Positions 34,393-46,038 of a DNA stretch of 64,000 nucleotides are shown here, one piece after another. Each line of letters opens with the position of its first letter. The stretch's first letter is position 1. The translations under genes were made by a program, and so were the position numbers. The notes below the pieces were generated by a model, which saw nothing but the letters and a program-made list of their open reading frames with translations, ran no database searches and was not told the DNA's origin. Source of the stretch: an uncultured Mycoplasmatales bacterium (GTDB lineage Bacteria; Bacillota_I; Bacilli_A; Mycoplasmatales; Mycoplasmoidaceae); assembly GCA_910578525.1 (NCBI GenBank), contig CAJTRF010000001.1:1-64000 (forward strand), given 5' to 3'.

Positions 34393-35988
34393 ATGAATAA
34401 TAAAAAAACAGTTAAAAATCTTTTAGAAAGACCTTCTGTAGTTAAACTTATTAAAGAACTCGATAGAAAAAAAGATATCGGGGTTCTAAAAGAACCCAAC
34501 TATAATTTTTTGCTTAAATTAATTAAAAAAGCTGATACAGAAGATGAAATAATTAATATTTGTACTCTTGGTACAGATTATTATCAAACAGGATTGAAAT
34601 TTTCACCAAAACTTGAACATGAAACAGATGATATTCATTATTTTAAAAAAAATAAAAATCTTTCCTTTAAACAAAATGATCTGAAGAATAACAAATTTGT
34701 AATTGGTGATAATTTTCATGCTCTTAAAAATTTGTTAATTACATATAGAAATAAAATTAATGTTATATACATTGATCCACCTTATGGATGTAATGATATG
34801 GGCGAAGGCGCAAAAGAAGCTTATGGAAACGAACATCTATCACGTGAAGATTTATTATCTTCACTAAAACCAAGACTTGAATTAGCTAAACAATTACTTT
34901 CAAATGATGGAATAATTTTTTGTTCTATTGATGATATGAATCAAGCTTATGTAAAATGTCTATTAGATCAAATTTTTTTGGAAAAAAATTTTATTATGAA
35001 CATCAATAGAGTTCTTCCTGATGGTGATAACTCTTGAAAAATTTCTTTAAACCATGAATATTGTTTGTTTTACAAAAAAAATATACTTCCAGACTTTTTT
35101 GTATCAGCCGGCAATAATGAAGGTGATATGAAGTCGCGTTTGACCAAAACAAGAAATGGTAAAAAATCATGTATTGTTTTTAAAAAAGGAACTAAAGCAG
35201 ATTTTTTGAATAAAAAAATTTTTTCTGGAATAATAGGCGGAAAGAATGAACCAATTGAAATAAAAGGTATCATGAAATTTGAAAATGGTGTATTACAAAA
35301 CGATGTTGAATTAATTGCCGAATGATCAGCTTCTGGTGTTGTTAAAAAATTAAATAATAATGAAATTGTTTATGATAACAAAGGACAGAAATATAAAGAG
35401 TTAAGGTTTGATAAAAACGGTAAACCATATGTAGTAAAATACAAGACTGTTGGAATTTTTAGAAGTTCTCAATTTTGGAATGATGATTCCTCGTTTGATA
35501 ATATTTTCTCAGATTTTAATAAAAATGATAGAATGAAATTATTTAAAAATCCTAAACCTGTTGCGTTTATAAAATCTTTAATTTCTTTACACCCAAAAAA
35601 AGATTCTATAGTTTTAGACTTTTATGCCGGTAGCGGAACAACTGGACATGCTGTTCTTGAATTAAATAAGGAAGATAATGGAAATAGAAAATTTATTTTA
35701 TGCACCAATAATGAAAACAACATTGCATACAATGTAACATATGAACGTTGCAAAAGGATTATGACCGGTAAATCATCTAATAATTCTAAATTTGATTGAC
35801 AAAAAAATGCCCCACTTGGTGGCTCGTTAGATGTAATCGAAATAAAAGAAACATCTTCATCAGATCCTAAATCAATTGACAAAATAGATGAAACTGTTTA
35901 TGAATTAGAAAAATTTACAAATATTAATAAAAAAATTGAGTGAGTTTGTTCGAATTTTGATATTACTACGAAAGAATTGGAGGAATAA
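34393..35988 (+). CDS. mod: Type III DNA methyltransferase (Mod), second copy, constitutive frame
   Basis: A 531-residue beta-class adenine methyltransferase that recognises and methylates the target and guides Res. Motif IV is YIDPPYGCND (Asp128-Tyr131) and motif I is DFYAGSGTTG (about 409-418). The segment between about 200 and 380 is the target-recognition region and shows no similarity to that of the first mod, so the two should differ in specificity. There is no simple repeat, so it reads straight from ATG. Trp: four TGA, one TGG. It is 26 bp after the first mod and 3 bp before res. Confidence 0.92.
35634..35988 (+). repeat. Direct repeat shared by the 3' ends of the two mod genes (copy 2)
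   Basis: Partner of 34013-34367. Recombination between copies would delete 1621 bp, leaving a single hybrid mod with the first gene's target-recognition region. Confidence 0.85.
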
Positions 35989-35991
35989 TTT

Positions 35992-37977
35992 ATGTATAAA
36001 AAAGCAATAGAATTACAAGAAAAAGCCATAAATGAAGTTATTAATTGAATGCGAGTTCAAGATGATGTCACTTTTAAAGCGCCTACAGGAAGTGGAAAAA
36101 CTTATATGATGTTTAAAATTATGGAAAGGTTATTAGAACAAGACAAAGACATAATCTTTATAGTTTCATCTCTATCAAAAAGTGATCTTGCATATCAAAA
36201 TCATGAAAAATTTACTTCATTTAGTAGAAATTCTTCTCTTGTTTTGCCATATTACATAGAGGTTGAAACCACTTCTCAGCAAACACCATTTATACCTTTA
36301 GGTTATAATGTCTATTCATTAGGAAGAGATAAATATAAAAAAGGAACCAAATTAATGCAAGGTGCTTTTTTATCATTTATTGATGAAATTAAAAAGCATA
36401 ATAAAAAAATTGTTTTAATTAAAGATGAGTGCCATCAAGCAACAAATAATTTAGATCAATTAAAACAAAATTTTTGGAAAGTATTAAATTTATCTGCAAC
36501 TCCAAGCGTCACACAAATTACTTGTCAAATATCCAATAAAGAAGCTGTTGATGCTAAATTAATTAAAAAAATATCATCCGATGTAAAAGATACAGATGAT
36601 ATTCGAGTAGCATTTAATAAACTAAAAGAAATTAAAAAGGAATACAATAATAGTTTTCATATAAATCCGTGTTTAATTGTACAAATTTCAAATAAAGAAA
36701 ATGGACAGGCTGAATTTGAAAATATCAAAAAAATATTAAGCGATGAATACGTTGATTTTCAGTGAATGTATATAACTGGCGATTTAAAAAATAACGAAAC
36801 AAATTCAGATATTGGAAAATTACCATTAAAAGAATGAAAAAATGAGGCTAAAATTTCAAACACCTTAGATGTTATTATTTTTAAAATGATGATAACCGAA
36901 GGGTGAGACATCCCTAGAGCTTGTATTTTATTTCAAGTAAGAGATTCTCAATCTAAGCAGATGGATGAACAAGTAATAGGACGAATACGTAGGAATCCAA
37001 TATTACTTAATTGAGAAGATTTCGACGATAGACCAGATTTACAAGAATTGGCTACTACTTGCTGAGTTTGAGGAATTATTCCTAACTCTCTTAGATCATT
37101 TAAGAAAGTTAAAATTTATCCAGAAAAGAATTTTAAAGTTAAAACAACAACTTTGAATAGTCTAAAAACAAAAAAGGAATTTAATTTAAAAAAATGACTT
37201 TCAACAAATAATAAAATTTCTTTAAATGATTTATTAGTTAAACCAACTATTTTTGAATTATATAAAAGATGACAAAAAATAATGTATGACACAAAAGAAA
37301 TGTGCTACCAATATATTAAAAATGTAGACGATTGATATAATGTATCGGTCAATATTGATGAAATTAATAAACAGAACATGTGTTACACTTCTGATTACAA
37401 AAAATCTATGTCATTAGGCGAGGAAGCTTCATTTCCTTCAGATTCATACTATGAATTTTTAGAAGATATTAAAAATAGAACAAAAATATATAAATGAGTT
37501 TGAAGCCAAATTGACATAAATGGCGATTATGACCCAGAATACTCTTTTGATAGTGAAGCTGAAAAGGAATTTGCAGACATTTTATTTGAAATATGTAATG
37601 ATGAGCAATTAGAATTAAAAACTTGAGGAAAAAACTTTTATACTAATTCAAATATTAAATTTGAATATTGTTCAAACGATATCCATTCATCTTATCCGGA
37701 TTTTATACTAAAAGACAAATTTAATAGAATCCACATTTTTGAGGCAAAATCACTAAATGAAAAAAGTAATTCTTCAATTGATACACAAGAATATACTGAT
37801 AAAATATTAAATTTAAAAAAATGCTATTTGCATTCATCTAGATTGACAGGTCAAATATTTTATATACCAATAAAATCAGGCAATAACTGAATAATTGAAA
37901 AATATGAGAATGGTAATATATCAACTTTCCATGGAAAAAGAGAATTAAAAAATTTTATAAAAACTAAACCAAATTAA
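35992..37977 (+). CDS. res: Type III restriction endonuclease subunit (Res)
   Basis: A 661-residue SF2 translocase-nuclease. Walker A is APTGSGKTY (30-38), Walker B/motif II is DECH (145-148), motif III is LSATPS, motif VI is QVIGRIRRNP (about 330-340). The C-terminal nuclease core is YPDFILKDK...HIFEAKS (PD-(E)xK, about residues 567-585). It is shorter than P1/EcoP15I Res (about 970), mainly in the helicase-nuclease linker. At least a dozen Trp are TGA, so it is adapted to this code. Shine-Dalgarno GGAGGA precedes the ATG. It cuts only with a Mod subunit. Confidence 0.9.
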
Positions 37978-38015
37978 AGTAAACACTAAAATATTAGAAC
38001 TGATTGCCAATTCAT

Positions 38016-38052
38016 ACAGATTTATTAAATTTAAACGTATAAATCTGTTTTG
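38016..38052 (+). terminator. Terminator after res
   Basis: A 10-bp perfect stem ACAGATTTAT / ATAAATCTGT with a 13-nt loop, followed by TTTTG. The rest of the 174-bp gap between res and holA holds nothing else I can name. Confidence 0.6.
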
Positions 38053-38151
38053 ATATCAAAATTAAAATATTGTTTAAATGAATCATCAATATGCTCTCAA
38101 ACATAATAATGTTTTAAAAATACTAATAGTTATGTTGTTAGTAAATATTAT

Positions 38152-39051
38152 TTATAAATTTACAGATGAGATTAAATACTTTAAACCTTGATAAGAATCA
38201 ATTAAACCTTTTTTAATATTGCAGTCTAAATCAAAGAAAGCATCTTCAATTTTTTCTATTTTAGATAAAGGTATTTTATAAACATAAGACAATTGTTTAG
38301 CTTGGTATGGTGTAATTTTTAATTCCTTTACTGTAGCATCAACATTAGAAGAGGCGGTGATTGCTTTTTTAAAAAGTTTTATCTTAAACAATTGAGTAGC
38401 CATTATTTGAATGATTTCGATTGGTTGATGTTTTAAATTTATTAAATTTTCATATAAATTAATGCAAATGTCAATATTATTTTGTAACAAATAATTAATT
38501 AATGAAAAAACGTTTGATTCACCATTATCAATTAAAATTTCATCAATATGTTTTTTTGTAATTAATTTACCTTCAGAATAAATTAATAATTTATTCAATT
38601 CATTCTTAATCATTAAATAGTTGTCGGGCAAACAATCAACTAAATAGTTATATGTTTGATAATTGTTAGTTTTAACTTTTAATTCATCAGAAATAACCTT
38701 TATTTCTTTTGCTTTATTGAAAGCATTAATTTGTGTTTTCTTAATAGTCTTAATCTTTTTATTTTTAATACTTGGATTAAAATTGTCTAACTTATCATTT
38801 TTAACAAAACAATAAACTTCAATTTCATAATTAGCTAAATAATTAATTAATACAGATGCTTTTTCATCTTCATCTAACAAGAAAGTTGAATCATAAATAA
38901 AGATAGCATCTGGTTGGTTAAATAAAGATATTTGATTTAGTTCATCATAAATTGATGAAACATCATCTAAATAATTGATTTTCAATGGATTATTAAATTT
39001 AAGGTCTTGGTGATTGATTTGATCCAAATCATTACCATAATAAATTACCAT
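38152..39051 (-). CDS. holA: DNA polymerase III delta subunit
   Basis: A 299-residue protein with the HolA layout: an N-terminal domain (MVIYYGNDLDQIN...) carrying the LFNQPDAIFIYDSTFL segment, a middle helical part with PDNYLMIKNELNKLLIYSEG (family: D.....NELEKL), and the C-terminal collar helices with QLFKIKLFKKAI. It opens the sliding clamp in the clamp loader. Similarity is moderate, as usual for delta. Context supports it: the upstream gene is comEC, its usual neighbour, and its ATG overlaps the comEC stop by 7 bp. No Trp codons. Confidence 0.8.
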   Translation of the reverse strand: MVIYYGNDLDQINHQDLKFNNPLKINYLDDVSSIYDELNQISLFNQPDAIFIYDSTFLLDEDEKASVLINYLANYEIEVYCFVKNDKLDNFNPSIKNKKIKTIKKTQINAFNKAKEIKVISDELKVKTNNYQTYNYLVDCLPDNYLMIKNELNKLLIYSEGKLITKKHIDEILIDNGESNVFSLINYLLQNNIDICINLYENLINLKHQPIEIIQIMATQLFKIKLFKKAITASSNVDATVKELKITPYQAKQLSYVYKIPLSKIEKIEDAFFDLDCNIKKGLIDSYQGLKYLISSVNL

Positions 39052-40139
39052 GAATATTTAATCTTTTTATATGTAATCATTATAGTAATAAAACACAATA
39101 GATAATAAGCACAATTAAATCATTTATTTTGAAAAGAAAATATTACCATAATGTTAATAACATTAAATCCATTGACAACCATAAACGCTAATTGAGTTAT
39201 AAAATTGTGAATTGGTGATAAAAATCAAATGTATCAAAAGAAAAAGAAATAAATAAACACAAAACAAAAAAAATAACTGAAAATAAATGAGTTAATTACA
39301 GCCAATAAAGAAATTTCCTTATTTATTGACAATACAAAAGGTAAACTTAAAATAATCGCCACTATGTTCATCAATACTTTCTCTAATATAAAATTCTTGA
39401 TTTCCAATGAAGATACATAAATTATTCCAAATGTGCAAATATAACTCAATGCATAGCTTAATGAAAAACAAACTGAAGGAAAACAAAATAAACAAAACAC
39501 ACCTGCCATTGCAGTAAATTCATAGTCTCCTTTACATCTCCTTGATGTAAGTTTAGAGAAAACCATTGTTAAAAACACTCTAAAAACACTCATAGAAAAG
39601 TTAAGGATAAAACTGTAAAAGAAAAATATTATTAAATTAATTGCTAAGCCAATTTTTGGAACTTTTTTAAAAATAAATTCCACTAACTTTCTAATAAACA
39701 TTAAATGAAATCCGCTGATTACTATCAAATATACAATTGATAGACTAATCATCTTTTTGTATAAATAGTATGATTCATCTACTTTAATGTTTAAAATCAT
39801 TAATTTAATGAATGAACTAGTTAAAGGATCATATTTATTATCTAAATAATTACTCATTAAATCTCTAACTGAAAAACCTTGTTTTTCGTTTATTAAATTA
39901 ACAAAGTAAACTAAAAAATTAAAATCTTTAATTAAGAAATAAATAATTGAAGGAATAAAAGATAATATTGAAAATATCAAAATTAATTTTAATTTTAACT
40001 TGTTATATCATGCATATACAAACGGTATTGTTAATAAAAGAATATAAATGGCATCTTTAAAAATTATTAGCATGATAATTACTGCTAACATCAGTAAAAA
40101 TAAAAAATGATAATTCTTTTTTAACCTCTTGTCAATCAT
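39045..40139 (-). CDS. comEC: ComEC/Rec2-family membrane channel core
   Basis: A 364-residue polytopic membrane protein (about 9-10 hydrophobic segments). It matches the ComEC competence domain by LSIVYLIVISGFHLMFIRKL (the conserved SG(L/F)H motif) and FSMSVFRVFLTMVF (family: PSVxRAxxM). Full ComEC (about 700-800 residues) also has an N-terminal OB domain and a C-terminal metallo-beta-lactamase domain; both are absent. Family role: moving single-stranded DNA across the membrane. It could be a minimal DNA importer or a relic. Trp are TGA except the last, TGG just before the stop. Confidence 0.78.
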
Positions 40140-40155
40140 TTATTTATTAATTTTT

Positions 40156-40197
40156 AATTAATATAAAATAAAACCAGGAAAAACCTTTCCTAGTTTT
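40156..40197 (-). terminator. Terminator after ffh
   Basis: A 12-bp stem with one G-T pair (minus strand AAAACTAGGAAA / TTTCCTGGTTTT, 40170-40197) around a 4-nt loop, followed by ATTTTATAT. Confidence 0.7.
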
Positions 40198-40225
40198 GTA
40201 TGAAATTTTTTCAAAAATTTTTTAA

Positions 40226-41569
40226 TTAATTTCCAAAATTTTTCAAAATGCTTTGCGGGTTTTTCCCTTTTTTTAGCATTGAACCTATTTGGTCCATCTT
40301 TTTCTTAGATTGTTCAAATTCATTTAACATTTTATTTAATTCATCAGGTTTTCTACCTGAACCTTTAATAATTCTTGTTCTTCTAGATAATGAACGACGA
40401 ATTAAAGATGGGTTTCTTCTTTCTTTTAATGTCATTGAATTCATTAATATCTTTCAGACTCTCATCTTTTCTTCAGCAGCATTTATTTGACTTTCAGAAA
40501 TTTTAGCGGTTCCTGGCATCATTTTCATAACAGAATCTAATGAACCTAATTTATTCATCTGTTGAACTTGTCATAACAAGTCCTCAAGATCCATTTTTCC
40601 TGATAACATTCTTAAAATAGTTTTCTTCCCTCTATCTTCATCGATGACATCAGAAGCTTTTTCAGCTAAAGTCATAATATCACCTAAACCTAAAATTCTA
40701 TCTGCCATTCTTTCAGGATAGAATAAATCTATTGAACCTACTTTTTCACCAACACCAGTCATTTTAATAGGAACATTTAATAAAGATGCTAAAGATAAAG
40801 CAACACCAGCTTTAGCATCTGAATCTAATTTTGTAATGATAATTCCTGTTAAATTTAATTTGTTATTAAATTCTTGAGCAACATTAATCATGTCTTGCCC
40901 GCTCATAGCATCAACTACTAATAAAATATCTGTTGGATTTATTGTCTTTTTAAGATCAATTAATTCTTGAATTAATTTTTCATCAGTTTGTAATCTACCA
41001 GCAGTATCAAAAACAATAAAATCATTGCCATTGTTCTTAGCTAATTCAAGTGCTTCAATTGCAGTTTGTCTTGGGTTTTGAGTTCCATGGTCATAGAAAT
41101 CAACTTTAATTTCATCAGCTAATTGTTTTAATTGATCAATAGCACCTGGTCTATAAATATCTAAACCAACCATTAAAGGTTTAACAGCGTTTTTATTTCT
41201 GAAATAATTAGATAATTTTGCAGCTGTTGTTGTTTTACCAGAACCTTGTAAACCAACCATCATAATTTTTGTAGGTTTTCCAAGATTTATTGGTTTTTGT
41301 TCTTTACCTAGTATTTCAATTAATTCTTTTTTAATAACATTTAATAAGAATTGTTCAGGATCTGTTTTTGAATCTATAACTTTATCTACTACTTTAGATT
41401 TAATACTTTTAATAAAGTTTTTTACAACAATTAATGAAACATCAGAATCCATCAAAACAATTCTAATTTGTTTTAAAACTTCAGCAACATCTTCTTCAGT
41501 AATTGTGTTGTTGATAAGTTTTTTCTTCATGTGCTTAAGCACAATGGAACTAATTTTTGTATTTAGCAT
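40226..41569 (-). CDS. ffh: Signal recognition particle protein Ffh
   Basis: A 447-residue SRP54 GTPase. The N domain is 1-about 90. The G domain has G1 MVGLQGSGKTTTAAKL (about 104-119), DIYRPGAIDQL, DTAGRLQTDEKL (G3), TKLDSDAKAG (G4) and GVGEKVGSIDLFYPERMADRILGLGD. The Met-rich M domain starts at about 325 (LRMLSGKMDLEDLLWQVQQM) and contains RRTRIIKGSGRK, the 4.5S RNA binding motif. Two Trp are TGA in the M domain. It targets membrane proteins, which are many in this genome, to SecYEG. It follows tyrS by 7 bp. Confidence 0.97.
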
Positions 41570-41576
41570 ATTAGTT

Positions 41577-42806
41577 TCAATTAATTAAGAAGTAATTCTT
41601 CTTTCCCTTTTTAATATATGAAAATTTATTGTCAATTGAGTTTTCTTTATCAACATTAAAATTAATATCTTCAATTAATTGTCCATTAATTGAAATAGAT
41701 TTTGATTGAACCAAAGTTCTTGCATTTGACTTAGAAGGACAAACTCCTAATTCAACTAATACATCAAGAATATTAGTTGATTTATTTAATGTAATTGAAG
41801 GAGTGCTAGATAAAGCATCGTATAGATCATTGTGAGACAATGAAGTGATTTCTCCTGAAAATAATTTAGCAGAAATTTCTTCACATTTAGTTGCTACATC
41901 TTGTCCATGAATATCTTTTACAATTTCAAAAGCAAGTCTCTTTTGCGCTGCTTTTTTAAATGATGCTTCATTATGAACATTCATAATTGAATTAATTTCA
42001 TCAACAGAAATAAATGTTAAAGCAAGTAAAAGTTTTTTAACGTCTGCATCTGTTTGATTAACTAGGAATTGATACATTTGATAAGGAGAAGTAATTGAAG
42101 AATCTAAATAGATTGCTCCTTTTTCTGACTTACCAAATTTAGTACCATCTTCTTTAGTTAATAAATTAATTGTTAAACCAAGAGCATTATTGTCATCACC
42201 ACAAACTTTTCTAATCATTTCAATACCTGTGGTAATGTTTCCCCATTGATCGCTACCACCAATTTGCATTCAAACATTATGATTCTTGTATAAATTTAAG
42301 AAATCGTAACCTTGAATAAGGTTATATGAGAATTCAGCATATGAGATACCAGACTCTAATCTACCTTTAATAATTTCTTTTTCCAATAAATAATTAACAT
42401 TAATTAATTTACCAACATCTCTTAGAAATTGCAAGATGTTCATGTCTTTATAAAAGTCATAGTTGTTAACTATTTCACAATCAAATAAACTTTTAATTTG
42501 ATTCGTTAAACATTCTATGTTATTTTTAATAACATCTAATGGTAATACTTTTCTTTCTGCTTTTTTACCTGATGGATCACCAATTAATCCTGTTGCTCCA
42601 CCAATTAAAATGTATGGTTTAAAACCAGCTTTTGCTAATCTATTAATGGTAATTAATGTGTAATAATTACCTAAATGCATAGATTTAAATGAAGGGTCTA
42701 CACCAACATAAACACTAGGTTTATTCTTAATAAACTCTTCTAATTTCTTTTCGTTAGTGATATTGTTGATAACATTTCTTTGTTTCAACTCATCAAAGAT
42801 AGTCAT
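41577..42806 (-). CDS. tyrS: Tyrosyl-tRNA synthetase
   Basis: A 409-residue class I synthetase: YVGVDPSFKSMHLGNYY (HIGH-like HLGN, about 34-50), GGATGLIGDPSGK, YDFLNLYKNHNV, QIGGSDQWGNITTG and the KMSKS-like KFGKS (about 233-237). A C-terminal S4 RNA-binding domain starts near residue 345 (LGVCPSKSNARTLVQSKSISING). One Trp is TGA (residue 179), while the DQWGN Trp is TGG. TATAAT is 10 nt before ATG. Confidence 0.96.
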
Positions 42807-42831
42807 GCTTATAAATATTATATTTTAGTTA

Positions 42832-43473
42832 TTAGATAGTTTTAATAATTTCATCTAAAATGATTGCAAAATCACTTCATGGGTTCTTTTCAAGAAAGAT
42901 TCTTGAAGTTTTTAAATTTTTATTTAATTGGTTGTTATATGGAATTACATAAACTAAAGTTTTAAATGTTTTTCTTAAAGTTAATAAATTTGATAAATGA
43001 ATTGAGTTGTTTTTATCATAACCATTAAGAATAATACAAGAAAGTTTAGGGCGTGCTTCACCAGAAGAATTTTTGATAAAAGATAAATCTTTTAATACTT
43101 GATCTGAATTAAAATGATTAGCATTGTAAATCAAAATAACATCTGTTGAAATCGATAATATTAGTTGATTGTAATTGACATCAACTAATGATGATTCAAT
43201 AAAACAATATGCTTTCTTTTTTGAAACATAGTTAACATTCTTAAGAAACAATTTCTTTTTTGCAATTAGATCTTTTTCACGTTTAATGTTTTTATCAGCA
43301 TTAACATAATATACAGATAAATTCTTATTTATCTTTTCTTGTGATTCAATACTAGGAGACTGAGAAATAATAACAGTGTTATTTGATTTTGATGAAATTT
43401 TAAGTGCTAGATTATAAATTAGTGTATTCTTTCCAACCTCTGCTTGGTCACTGTAAATAAAAACCTTTTTCAT
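42832..43473 (-). CDS. ParA/MinD-like protein with degenerate Walker A
   Basis: A 213-residue protein with the ParA fold pattern: KKVFIYSDQAEVGKNTLIYN at the N-terminus corresponds to xxKGGVGKTTxxxN, but the signature first Lys and the Gly pair are replaced (DQAEVGKNT). VILIYNANHFNSDQVLKDL matches the switch II/after-B region, and a guanidine/adenine-side IILNGYDKN segment resembles the ParA NxxD position. It lies 2 bp after rsmG in mnmG-rsmG-parA order, the place of soj near many origins, but no parB follows; tyrS is next. I call it a divergent Soj homologue. One Trp is TGA. Confidence 0.6.
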
Positions 43474-43475
43474 AC

Positions 43476-44174
43476 TTATGCATTCTTAATAATCTTTGTT
43501 CATTCCCTAGGATAAACATGATTAGTTTTTTTATTTTTCTTAAAAATTAAAACATTATGAATTACATCATTTAATGATGTAAATGTTAATATTTCTTTTG
43601 AAACATCTAATGCAGACATTAATTGATTTAGTCCATTCGTTTCATTTTTATAGTTAACAGACTTTGGAACAATTATTTGCCCACCCACTTTTGCATAAGG
43701 GGTTGATAATTCTAACATTACTTTAATACTAGCAACAGCTCTTGAAGTTACTAAATCAAACATTTCTCTTTCATTTGGTCTAATTATTTCTGCACGCTTA
43801 GTAATTACTTTAACATTTTTTAAATCCAATTCTTTAATTAATTCATTTAAAAAAATAGTCTTTTTGTTATTTGATTCAATAATAGTTAAGTTTATGTGTG
43901 GGTATAAGATTTTTAAAACAATTCCTGGAATTCCACTACCACTACCAATATCTAATAAAGAATTGATTTTATTAAAATCAACTGTTTTGTAGGGAATGAT
44001 TGATTCATAAAAATATGAACCATATATTTTTGCTTCATCATCTAATCTAGTTAAGTTAACTTTTTTATTGTATTCTCTTAAAAAAACTTTGTATAGTTCT
44101 ATTTGATTGATTCAATTTGAATCAATATCTTTGAATACATCTTTAACACTTTTAATAAATTCTTCTTTATTCAT
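43476..44174 (-). CDS. rsmG: 16S rRNA (guanine527-N7)-methyltransferase
   Basis: A 232-residue SAM enzyme (GidB family): YNKKVNLTRLDDEAKIYGSYFYESI at the N-terminus, SAM loop LLDIGSGSGIPGIVLKILYP (about 68-87), then LDLKNVKVITKRAE and FDLVTSRAVASIKVMLE (family: DVVTARAVA). Two Trp are TGA. Its ATG overlaps the mnmG end by 8 bp; mnmG-rsmG is a very common pair. Confidence 0.93.
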
Positions 44175-46002
44175 TATCTAAATAATACTTGATTGCAACT
44201 AAATCTGTTAAATTAATTCCACTAATTCTTTGAGCTTGTCCTAAAGTTAAAGGCCTAATTCTATTTAATTTATCAATCGCTTCTAATGATAAATGTTTTA
44301 CTGCTTTAAAATCTTTGATTTTAGAGATATCAATTAATTCATATTGATTAGCTCGATCAATATATTTATTTTGATTTTTAATATAACCTTCAAATTTTAC
44401 TTTAATTTCTATTTTTTTAATTGAATTTAAAGTCAAATTTTTTAACTGGTTTGGTTTTAAAATTTGTTTTAATTTAACTTCAGGACGTTTCAAAAGATCA
44501 TAAAGATTGTGACTACTATTTCCAAACTTCTTAGATAAACCTTTGATATAACTTAATTTATGTGATCTTAAAAAACTAATAGTTTTTTTAATTAACTTAT
44601 CTTGAGTTAAATAAAGGTTATAGTGTTTTTTGTTTATTAAACCAACCTTGTAACCATACTTAATTAATCTATCATCAGCGTTATCATTTCTTAATAATAA
44701 CCTGTGCTCAGCACGACTTGTTAACAAACGATATGGATCATTAACACCTTTTGTAACAATGTCATCAATTAAAACTCCAATATAAGCTTCATTCCTTTTA
44801 AGGATTAATGGTTTTTTATTTTTTAAAGAATTAATAGCATTAATTCCTGCAATTAATCCTTGGCAAGCCGCTTCTTCATAACCACTTGTACCATTAACTT
44901 GTCCTGCAAAGTATAAACCTTTGATTAATTTTGATTCTAATGATGGTCATAATTCTCTTGCATCAATTGCATCATACTCAATTGCATAAGCATACTTTTT
45001 AAATTTAGCACGCTTTAATCCAACTATTGAATGAACAAATTTTTCTTGAACATCTTTTGGTAAAGATGTAGAAAGCCCTTGTAGATACATAGTATCTAGG
45101 CTCATAGACTCTGGTTCAATAAATACTTGGTGTCTAGGTTTATCAGCAAATCTAATAATCTTATCTTCAATACTTGGACAATATCTTGGTCCTATTCCAT
45201 GAATTTGTCCAGAATACATTGCAGATTTATGAATGTTATCTTTAATTATTTTGTGTGTTTGTGCATTAGTGTATGTTAAAAAACAAACTTGTTGTTTGTT
45301 TAATGGGACATAACGTGGATGAAAATGTGAAAAACAGTATTTACCTTTTGTACCTGTTTCAATTTGCATTTCATCATAATCAATAGAATCTTTATAGATT
45401 CTAGGAGGGGTTCCCGTTTTTAATCTAATAATTGTGAATCCTAAATCTTTTAGTTGACCAGATAATGTTTCACTACGTTTGTGATGATTAGGCCCCTCTG
45501 ATTGTTTTATATCACCAATATGAGTAATAGCCTTCATGTAAGTCCCTGAAGTAATAATTACTTTAGAACAACTAAAATTTTTATTTGTAGTCTTTACACC
45601 AACAACTTTTTTGTTTTCAATAATTAATTCTTTAACTTCAGTTTCTAACAAAGTTAAATATTTATTCTTTTTAATTTGATTAATAAATCAGTTGTGATAA
45701 CTAATTTTATCAATTTGAGCACGTAGCGCTCATACACCAGCTCCTTTAGAGCTATTTAATAATTTCATTTGCAATTGGTTAGCGTCTGTTGCAATTCCTT
45801 GCATTCCACCCAAAGCATCTATTTCTCTAGTAACTACTCCTTTAGCCGGTCCACCAATTGAAGGATTACAAGGAGTTTCAGCAACTGAATCAGCTGAAAG
45901 AGTACACATTAATGTTTTGTAACCTAAATTCGCACAAGCAAAAGCCGCTTCTGTACCAGCGTGTCCTGCACCAATTACAATAACATCAAAATCATTTTTC
46001 AT
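44167..46002 (-). CDS. mnmG: tRNA uridine-34 5-carboxymethylaminomethyl modification enzyme MnmG
   Basis: A 611-residue FAD protein: [21 protein letters not shown] (8-28, FAD loop), the GidA signature [22 protein letters not shown] (about 45-66), [24 protein letters not shown] and [22 protein letters not shown]. The C-terminal domain ends with [25 protein letters not shown]. It modifies wobble U34 with MnmE (not in window). Three Trp are TGA, one of them in the conserved RELWPSLE. TATAAT at 46015-46020 is 12 nt before ATG. Confidence 0.96.
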
Positions 46003-46038
46003 ATGATGTTATTAATTATATATTTTTAGAAATATATA

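Noticed and set aside
42832-46002. Chromosome replication origin near mnmG-rsmG-parA-like.
   Set aside because: No dnaA, dnaN or DnaA-box cluster is visible, and the spacers are too short for an origin.
46018-46037. Hairpin between manB and mnmG (ATATATTT / AAATATAT) as a terminator.
   Set aside because: Pure A/T stem with no T-run after it, and it overlaps the mnmG -10 region; too weak to call.
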